From Mesorhizobium sp. (GTDB lineage: Bacteria > Pseudomonadota > Alphaproteobacteria > Rhizobiales > Rhizobiaceae): DNA of 32,543 nucleotides. The notes beneath the pieces were generated by a model. It searched no databases. It saw only the letters and a list, made by a program, of their open reading frames with translations, and had not been told where the DNA came from. Both the position numbers and the translations under genes were made by a program. Positions 27,715 to 32,543 of this stretch are shown piece by piece (position 1 is the stretch's first letter; every line of letters begins with the position of its first letter). Location of the stretch: assembly GCA_004020365.1 (NCBI GenBank), contig SAQR01000062.1, positions 1 to 32,543 of the forward strand, given 5' to 3'.

Positions 27715-28262
27715 CGTCGAGTCCGACGGGAGCTGGACCATTGTCCTCCAGGGGCTACCCCTTGGCCAACCAGGAAACGGATGACGTTTCCATCGTTGAC
27801 CTGATACCTGCCCTGCGAGCCTTCGCCCGCACCTTCTGCCGTGTTCCCGACGATGCCGACGACCTGGTCCAGGAGACATTGACCAAGGGGCTCGCCAACA
27901 TCGACAAGTTCGAGCCCGGAACGCGTATGAAGTCATGGCTTTTCACCATCATGCGCAATACCTATTATACGCGCATCAAGGCCGCCGACAGGGAAAAGCC
28001 CGGCCTGCTTGACTGCGCCTCCTCAATCCCGATTACGGAAGCGACGCAGGAGTGGTCCGTTCAGAGCAAGGAAGTCTCTAACGCGGTCCAGAGATTGCCG
28101 CAGCATCAGCGCGAGGTCCTGATGCTGATCGGGGTTCTTGGCGTCAGCTATGAAGAAACCGCCGAAATATGCGGTTGCGCGGTGGGAACGGTAAAAAGCC
28201 GCCTTAAACGAGCGCGCGGCAGCCTGCTGCAACACCTTGGCGAAGAGCCTCGGCAAAAATGA
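27711..28262 (+). CDS. ECF sigma factor, EcfG-like (general stress type)
   Basis: 183-residue sigma-70 family factor with only regions 2 and 4. Region 2: IPALRAFARTFCRVPDDADD then LVQETLTKGLANIDKFEPGT and MKSWLFTIMRNTYYTRIKA, close to the EcfG (ECF15) group that directs the general stress response of alphaproteobacteria under PhyR-NepR control. Region 4: LPQHQREVLMLIGVLGVSYE and ETAEICGCAVGTVKSRLKRA. No NepR or PhyR gene is visible, so this is probably an extra EcfG-type paralogue rather than the primary one. It begins at TTG 27711 inside the permease stop (TTGA), with GGAG at 27701. Sites matching the EcfG consensus lie in front of it and of many neighbours. Confidence 0.9.
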   Translation: MTSSPTGAGPLSSRGYPLANQETDDVSIVDLIPALRAFARTFCRVPDDADDLVQETLTKGLANIDKFEPGTRMKSWLFTIMRNTYYTRIKAADREKPGLLDCASSIPITEATQEWSVQSKEVSNAVQRLPQHQREVLMLIGVLGVSYEETAEICGCAVGTVKSRLKRARGSLLQHLGEEPRQK

Positions 28263-28370
28263 GCAGCGATCTCACCCGCCTAAGCTGTCGCGGGTTTCTG
28301 CACATCCATGTAGCTCAGAGGTGTTGTTCCCGCGACCGGCTCCCGCCGCAGGTTGCGCAATCACGTCACG

Positions 28371-28395
28371 GGAACAAACGTCGAATAGCAGGGTT
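28371..28395 (+). promoter_or_regulatory. EcfG-type promoter, GGAAC-N16-GGTT
   Basis: GGAAC at 28371-28375, 16-base spacer, GGTT at 28392-28395. It lies 31 bases before the ATG of the 47-codon ORF at 28426. Confidence 0.6.
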
Positions 28396-28425
28396 AATTT
28401 CTACATCGATCAGCTGGAGGCGAAA

Positions 28426-28569
28426 ATGTCACTGTTCTCTGCGGCGGTTGCCGTTCTCTCGATCCGAGCTACCAAGTCACCAAAGCAGCCGCCCTTCACC
28501 GGCCACACGATGCTGCGTCCGATCCTCAAGAAACCCGATGTGCGGCGCATGACGCCCACAAAGAACTGA
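28426..28569 (+). CDS. Small basic protein of unknown function, stress-promoter linked
   Basis: 47 residues: MSLFSAAVAVLSIRATKSPK then QPPFTGHTMLRPILKKPDVR. A short hydrophobic start is followed by a Lys/Arg/Pro-rich tail. ATG 28426 follows GGAGG at 28415-28419, and an EcfG-type promoter sits at the distance expected for a short 5' leader. I know no family. The combination of promoter, RBS and ORF is the evidence; the sequence alone would not convince. Confidence 0.5.
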   Translation: MSLFSAAVAVLSIRATKSPKQPPFTGHTMLRPILKKPDVRRMTPTKN

Positions 28570-29456
28570 CCCGGGTGGACGAACGGAACAATCGATCGAT
28601 AACCGAAAAGCGCGGCTTGGCATTTGAACGCTGGGGTGCCAACTACACGGCCAACCTCCCGCGATTTCAATTCCTGCGGCGCCGCCCTTGCAGCTTAGGA
28701 CGTAGCTCATATGCGCGTAGCCAGGTGCGGATTGCGACGAGTTCGAGGGCCTGTCAGCTTGTCGTATCGAGTTTCATGACCTAGCAAATGCCGCGCCCCC
28801 GTTTCAATCGCACCTGCCGCAGCCCTCAGGATCGGCTGTCTGTGAACGTGTCTTTGACCAGGTTTGCGCAGATGAGCAAATCGACCATTAGACGGGTTGC
28901 GGAAATCTTAGCTGTGACGATTGTCGCGGCTTTTTGAAACATTAGTGACAATGAGTGCAAATTGCTGGAGGCAGTCAGGTCTCGTCGACGCTCATGGAGC
29001 GCAGACAAGGCGCACTAACTTTCGGCCCAGAAAGGTTTGCCAGCGTGTATGGACAGGTCGAGACGCAGCTCGTTATCGTCCGCGCCATAATCCGCGCCGG
29101 CCGGCCTTGCTGGTCCCTTGCCGTCGCGAGTCAAACGGCCCAGCCCTAACCCGCCCGTCGGGGTCAGGTGCCGCACGCACTTGTGTGTAGAGAAGTCCAA
29201 GGTGCCGCAAATCGACGTGGTGCCGCACAAAAAACAGGGGGCTGAAATGACCAAGGCCCGCAGAACTGTGGAAGTTCGGCCTGACCTGGAGCCGGACATA
29301 ACGCCTAGGTAGGCTCCCCCAATTCTGCTTCGTTTCTTGCCGTCGGGCGACGCTCGTCATCGACAAGCAGAAGCCGCCTCGGCCGATCAAAAGCCTAAGC
29401 ACAGTGGTCTCCTTCGGCTCAGTCACCTGACGGACGGCGGTTTGTTCCAAGGGACG
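28570..29456. other. Long stretch without a defensible gene
   Basis: Nearly 900 bases. Several short frames (for example 28873-28938 and 29247-29312 on the plus strand) have a start but no family features or promoter motif. A GGAAC at 28585 lacks the second element. The stretch looks like decayed DNA. Confidence 0.4.
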
Positions 29457-29481
29457 GGAACCGCATTGAACAGTGCCCGTT
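29457..29481 (+). promoter_or_regulatory. EcfG-type promoter, GGAAC-N16-CGTT
   Basis: Exact consensus: GGAAC at 29457-29461, 16-base spacer, CGTT at 29478-29481. It lies 31 bases before the ATG at 29512. Confidence 0.7.
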
Positions 29482-29511
29482 GCTCTGATCGATTAGCGAG
29501 GAGACGCAGAA

Positions 29512-29687
29512 ATGGCCCGAAAAAAATCGACCGAAACGAGCCGGGTTAAGAAGGGTGCAGATCTTGAAGTGAGCACCTGACCGAGGTGACAGACGTGACG
29601 CCGAAACAGGCGCGAACACTGCTTCGCAAGCACGGCGCCGACTGGCAGAAACTTAAGGACGAAGCTGAAGATTTGAAGGAAGACTGA
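29512..29687 (+). pseudogene. Small charged protein, apparently frameshifted
   Basis: The first frame (ATG 29512, after GAGGAG) reads MARKKSTETSRVKKGADLEV and stops at 29580. The overlapping second frame continues naturally: LTEVTDVTPKQARTLLRKHG then ADWQKLKDEAEDLKED, ending at 29687. Together they give a Lys-rich start and a compact helix pair of about 57 residues, a common plan for small alphaproteobacterial stress proteins. The frame changes near 29570-29580. Because promoter and RBS are perfect, a recent mutation, programmed shift or sequencing error should be considered. Alternatively the second frame starts at GTG 29586. Confidence 0.5.
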
Positions 29688-29876
29688 CGCACCGAAGACC
29701 GGGCAATTAGAACCGCCACGGGTCTGGCGGCGAAACATGCTGGTGTAATTGCATGGTCGCGCGATGCTAACCCGTCGCTGGGCGAATACGGCCACTGTTT
29801 GTTGGCGGCGACGTGCCGGACATGGAGTGACAGGCTGCCGCGTCCGACGCACACCCGCTTGGCGAGGTGCAGCAGA

Positions 29877-30386
29877 TCAGCGTTTGGCGCTATCGCTTTC
29901 CGTGTCGGCCCTCGCGAGGAACTGCTCGGTTGTCGCGGGAAGATTGTCTTTCAACCATTCCGCCATCGAGACCTCCTCTCGCAGGTTCTCTTCGCAAGCC
30001 CGCACGACCTCGGTTTCGCCTAGCGATTCAGCGGCGGCAATGAGGATCGTGTAGGAGGCGATTTCCATGTGTTCGAACGTGTAGCTCGCGAGCGATCCCT
30101 TCATTACCTCGTCGCCGGCGAAGATGCCGCTCAACGATTGCGCCATGGCAACCAACTTGCCGGCAGCATCCTTCATCGTGGATGAACCCTCATCCATCCG
30201 ATCGAGACAGGCTTTCAGCCGAGCAGCCTGCTGCCTCGTTTCATCAAGGTGCAGTCGCACTCGGTCGGTGAGTTCGGGATAGTTCTCAATGCGGCTTAGC
30301 TGTCCGTTCAAGATTGTTTCGGCCTGTTCTTCCATGGCATGTGCGTCCCGAAGCCATTGGACCAGCCATTCTCGAGAGTCAGACAT
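29877..30386 (-). CDS. DUF892 ferritin-like protein, copy 2
   Basis: 169 residues starting MSDSREWLVQWLRDAHAMEE. Ferritin-like helices with the DUF892 pattern: RDAHAMEEQAETILNGQL, LHLDETRQQAARLKACLDRM, and ASYTFEHMEIASYTILIAAA. It is clearly diverged from the copy at 18929, so it is not a recent duplicate. ATG 30386 follows AAAGGAGA; a longer frame to 30431 would run through the promoter. An EcfG-type promoter lies 27 bases upstream. A protective role in oxidative or osmotic stress fits the family. Confidence 0.88.
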   Translation of the reverse strand: MSDSREWLVQWLRDAHAMEEQAETILNGQLSRIENYPELTDRVRLHLDETRQQAARLKACLDRMDEGSSTMKDAAGKLVAMAQSLSGIFAGDEVMKGSLASYTFEHMEIASYTILIAAAESLGETEVVRACEENLREEVSMAEWLKDNLPATTEQFLARADTESDSAKR

Positions 30387-30412
30387 TTCAAATCTCCTTT
30401 GTGGTAAAGGAG

Positions 30413-30437
30413 AACTGCCGAACGGTGACATTGTTCC
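30413..30437 (-). promoter_or_regulatory. EcfG-type promoter, GGAAC-N16-AGTT (minus strand)
   Basis: Read on the minus strand: GGAAC (30437-30433), 16-base spacer, AGTT (30416-30413). It lies directly upstream of the second DUF892 gene and overlaps the longer ORF, which decides the start at 30386. Confidence 0.65.
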
Positions 30438-30727
30438 TAGTCCATCTGGTCAGCTTAGCAGGCGCGGTGGGTGAGATAATCAATTATCTTCCCGACAATC
30501 CTGCAGCGACGGGTGCCGAAGGTCTTCCTCTCCCTGAGGTGCTTCACGCAAGCCTTGATCCCGGTTTGACCCACTGCGTCACTGGCCGTTTCTTCATGGC
30601 CTTAGGCGTCACCGAGCGACGCAGCCTAGCCCGGCTAAAATAACAGCACCACAGCCCCCCGAGAACGTTATTGCAACCACCGCCATGTCTTCGCGTTTAG
30701 CCACTTCAATTCTGGAGAGCGACAAAG
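30438..30727. other. Divergent intergenic stretch, no gene seen
   Basis: About 290 bases between the second DUF892 gene and the DUF982 gene. No EcfG-type motif on the plus strand and no credible ORF. Confidence 0.4.
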
Positions 30728-31009
30728 ATGCCGGCGTTTATTCCGATTACAATCTACCTAGACAGATCGATGCTGGTTGCGTCGATTCCTGATGCTGCGG
30801 AAGCACTTCGGCTACCATGGCCATTCATGGACAAGCCGTCCCGACTTGAAGCAATTCGAATGATCGAGGAATGCCTGGCCGGGCACTGCACCCAACAAGC
30901 CGCGTTCGAGGCCTTCAAGGCGGCCGCAAGTGAACAGGGGCTTCTTAAGCGAAAGCCTCCAAGCGTAGGCCTCAGGCAGTTCGACGGGGTTGCCGAAGAC
31001 CTGATGTGA
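30728..31009 (+). CDS. DUF982 domain small protein
   Basis: 93 residues: an opening strand (FIPITIYLDRSMLVASIPDA), then AEALRLPWPFMDKPSRLEAI and a helical end with EECLAGHCTQQAAFEAFKAA. The layout (short beta hairpin, WP motif, two helices) fits DUF982, a family expanded in rhizobia with no known function. ATG 30728 follows GGAGAG. No stress-type promoter was found. A good terminator lies about 60 bases past the stop. Confidence 0.7.
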   Translation: MPAFIPITIYLDRSMLVASIPDAAEALRLPWPFMDKPSRLEAIRMIEECLAGHCTQQAAFEAFKAAASEQGLLKRKPPSVGLRQFDGVAEDLM

Positions 31010-31072
31010 GGTGATGCTGCCTCGCGACGTTAAACCGCTGACAGGCCTCCTGAGCGGACTGGTCAGCCGCAG

Positions 31073-31112
31073 GGACCACCCGCCAAATCGAGGAATTGCG
31101 GGTGGTCCTTTA
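31073..31112 (+). terminator. Rho-independent terminator after the DUF982 gene
   Basis: Perfect 11-bp stem GGACCACCCGC/GCGGGTGGTCC (31073-31083 with 31098-31108), 14-base loop, followed by TTTAT. Confidence 0.75.
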
Positions 31113-31410
31113 TCGGCGCAGGAACGGACGTAGCTGCGCAGATCTCAATTCGTTTTTTCGGCCTCAACAGCCAGGTGGGCCCCTTAGCTAACGAGTATTC
31201 CAATCGCCAGGAACGTGATGGAGACGGCGAGACCGGCACGAGCAACCAGCGGGCTTGGTGGGCACTATTCTCCATCGGGTTCTCCCAGCGATTCGCAGCA
31301 AGCAACGACTGTGCGCAAAGGCGGTTCCGTATGGCGCGCCTTGCCCGGCTGATACCGCGAAACAGGTCAGACTTAGGTCCTGCCGCGCGCCAGACCAAAG
31401 CCCAGCAGAA
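31113..31410. other. Intergenic stretch with possible gene remnants
   Basis: Minus-strand readings show two short membrane-like pieces, ARAGLAVSITFLAIGILVS (about 31185-31250) and LLQMFLLLGFGLARG (about 31385-31430), each too short and without a start to call a gene. GGAAC at 31121 and 31210 lack the second promoter element. Confidence 0.35.
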
Positions 31411-31435
31411 GGAACATCTGCAACAGCATGAGGTT
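31411..31435 (+). promoter_or_regulatory. EcfG-type promoter, GGAAC-N16-GGTT
   Basis: GGAAC at 31411-31415, 16-base spacer, GGTT at 31432-31435. It lies 65 bases before the DUF1236 gene. Confidence 0.6.
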
Positions 31436-31499
31436 TGAGGAGCTTGGCGCGCGAAGACGCGTTCAGTGGACCAAAGCTCACATAAAGGAGGCATCACCA

Positions 31500-31799
31500 A
31501 TGAGAATGCGTCTTTCCACTGCAGCCGCGGGACTTCTGCTGCTCGCAGGTATCGGCGTCGCTGGCGCTCAGGACGTCATCATCGAGTCTGAACAGGAGAC
31601 GGTCATCAGGGAATACGTGGAAAAGGAGCCGCTCGCATCGGTGAACCTCCCTGGAGTGGAGCTCAATATCGGCTCAACCCTACCCGAGACGGTCGAGCTC
31701 CATGAAGTCCCTAACACCAAATACCGCACCGTTGTCGTCGACAACCGAACCGTTGTCGTTGATCCGGGCACACGCAAGATCATCAAAGTCATCGAATGA
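31500..31799 (+). CDS. DUF1236 domain periplasmic protein
   Basis: 99 residues. A signal peptide (MRMRLSTAAAGLLLLAGIGV, cleavage after AGA) is followed by an acidic linker and the DUF1236 core: PLASVNLPGVELNIGSTLPE, VELHEVPNTKYRTVVVDN and RTVVVDPGTRKIIKVIE. DUF1236 proteins are short periplasmic proteins abundant in Hyphomicrobiales, without known activity. ATG 31500 follows AAAGGAGG. The EcfG-type promoter upstream and a strong terminator downstream make it a monocistronic stress gene. Confidence 0.88.
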   Translation: MRMRLSTAAAGLLLLAGIGVAGAQDVIIESEQETVIREYVEKEPLASVNLPGVELNIGSTLPETVELHEVPNTKYRTVVVDNRTVVVDPGTRKIIKVIE

Positions 31800-31820
31800 C
31801 CTAAGCGACTGCGAGGTCAA

Positions 31821-31853
31821 CCCGCTGTGCCGAAAGGTGCGGCGGGCTTTTTT
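31821..31853 (+). terminator. Rho-independent terminator after the DUF1236 gene
   Basis: CCCGCTGTGCC/GGTGCGGCGGG stem (11 bp including wobble pairs) with a GAAA tetraloop and a run of six T. Confidence 0.88.
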
Positions 31854-31863
31854 GTTGTCTGGG

Positions 31864-31888
31864 GGAACACGATCTGGCGACAATCGTT
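31864..31888 (+). promoter_or_regulatory. EcfG-type promoter, GGAAC-N16-CGTT
   Basis: Exact consensus: GGAAC at 31864-31868, 16-base spacer, CGTT at 31885-31888. It lies just past the preceding terminator and 45 bases before the ATG at 31933. Confidence 0.7.
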
Positions 31889-31932
31889 CGGGCGCCAACA
31901 AAAGCGCCGTACCGTCAGATCGAGGACAAACA

Positions 31933-32148
31933 ATGCAGGAAAGGCAAGGCTTAACCGATAAAGAAAAACACGACCGACAGGAGCGCACGTCGGATGCTGC
32001 ACGGGCATTAACAGACATTGAGCGCGTGGCACGAGAAGCAAAGACAGCTCGGCTCCGGGAGCAACGACTGAAGGCCGAAACTGCTCTTCCTATTGCATCG
32101 GCACCGAAACCGAAGAGGATTGGAAAACCAAGAAGTCGTAGCTCCTAG
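31933..32148 (+). CDS. Small charged helical protein, paralogue of the 12733 gene
   Basis: 71 residues: MQERQGLTDKEKHDRQERTS, then a helix with IERVAREAKTARLREQRLKA, then a basic Pro/Lys/Arg-rich tail (PKPKRIGKPRSRSS). The core REAKTARLREQRL.AE is shared almost exactly with the protein at 12733-12912. The fold should be an extended helix; a nucleic-acid-binding role is possible from the charge but unproven. ATG 31933 follows GAGGA. An exact EcfG-type promoter is directly upstream, the best evidence that the family is part of the stress response. Confidence 0.75.
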   Translation: MQERQGLTDKEKHDRQERTSDAARALTDIERVAREAKTARLREQRLKAETALPIASAPKPKRIGKPRSRSS

Positions 32149-32367
32149 GACCACTCCAATCAGACGCCGTCCTCTCCGCAGGCCGCGCCGGGTTTCAATT
32201 TCGACGGCCGATGTGCAAAGGTCGAGCGTGGAATATGGTGCGGGATTTTGAGCGGTTGATTACTTGCTCAGAGTGGGCGTCTGCGGCAATGCGATCCAAC
32301 AGCTTACGGGATTCCAGTATTAGGCGGCGGGTATCGTTTACGGCGACATCGTCCATCTATAGAGGCA

Positions 32368-32532
32368 ATGACTGAAATTGCTGTATTATTTTCGAAGCCC
32401 GATTTTATGATATCAACCGGTTTTGATCCTGAGCACGATGTCCTGATCGTAATTCCCGAATCCCTTGCCGAAAATATTTATCCCACCGGGGCACTTGGCG
32501 TCGTCCTTGACGCCGATACGGATGCGGATTGA
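32368..32532 (+). CDS. Small acidic protein of unknown function
   Basis: 54 residues: [38 protein letters not shown], ending in an Asp-rich tail ([10 protein letters not shown]). AGAGG precedes the ATG. Base composition of the first half is more AT-rich than its neighbours. I do not recognise the family, and no stress-type promoter was found upstream. It is complete within the window, ending 11 bases from the edge. Confidence 0.45.
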   Translation: MTEIAVLFSKPDFMISTGFDPEHDVLIVIPESLAENIYPTGALGVVLDADTDAD

Positions 32533-32543
32533 ATGATGGCCCT

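Noticed and set aside
29247-29312. 21-residue ORF starting MTKARRTVEVRPDLEPD
   Set aside because: A weak G-rich RBS-like stretch precedes it, but there is no promoter motif or family support and it is very short.
31188-31500. Minus-strand frames with membrane-like pieces
   Set aside because: The hydrophobic stretches lie in different frames without starts; at most gene remnants.

Overview
The window reads as chromosomal and accessory DNA of an alphaproteobacterium of the order Hyphomicrobiales, most likely Mesorhizobium or a close relative. The basis is the divergent exported-protein/secA arrangement, several small families typical of rhizobia (DUF768, DUF982, DUF1236, DUF6894), and intergenic palindromes of a kind common in Mesorhizobium. 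This is recognition by eye; no database search was run.

Layout. 1-6161 is GC-rich core: the 5' end of a divergent exported protein, secA, two inverted copies of a palindromic repeat, and a coupled pair (lipid-linked polysaccharide flippase and GNAT/BioF2-like acyltransferase). 6162-7184 holds one secreted protein of unknown function. 7185-12000 is eroded accessory DNA. It holds a frameshifted HEPN/Toprim-type gene, an AbiEii-like nucleotidyltransferase with a WYL-like region and a C-terminal zinc finger, and a HupE/UreJ fragment abutting a serine-recombinase tail. 12100-19430 carries small stress-type genes, a manganese catalase, a Crp/Fnr regulator, a PHB-depolymerase-family esterase, a PhnA-like membrane protein behind a 25-residue membrane peptide, and a DUF892 ferritin-like protein. 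19889-26884 is a carbohydrate block: a five-bladed-propeller glycosidase, a glycosyltransferase with UDP-galactopyranose mutase, and two more glycoside hydrolases. 27183-32532 carries a low-affinity iron permease coupled to an EcfG-like sigma factor, several small ORFs, a second DUF892 protein, DUF982 and DUF1236 proteins, and a small charged protein.

The unifying signal is a promoter-like motif, GGAAC-N16-nGTT (once N17). It occurs ten times in front of genes between 12106 and 31888 and matches the known alphaproteobacterial general-stress (EcfG) consensus GGAAC-N16/17-cGTT. One copy precedes the iron permease/sigma-factor operon. Others precede the manganese catalase, the second DUF892 protein, the DUF1236 protein, the glycosyltransferase/glf operon, a glycosidase and four small genes, two of which are easy to miss. 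I infer that most of the right 20 kb is a physically clustered general-stress regulon that couples oxidative and envelope protection to galactofuranose-type glycan remodelling.
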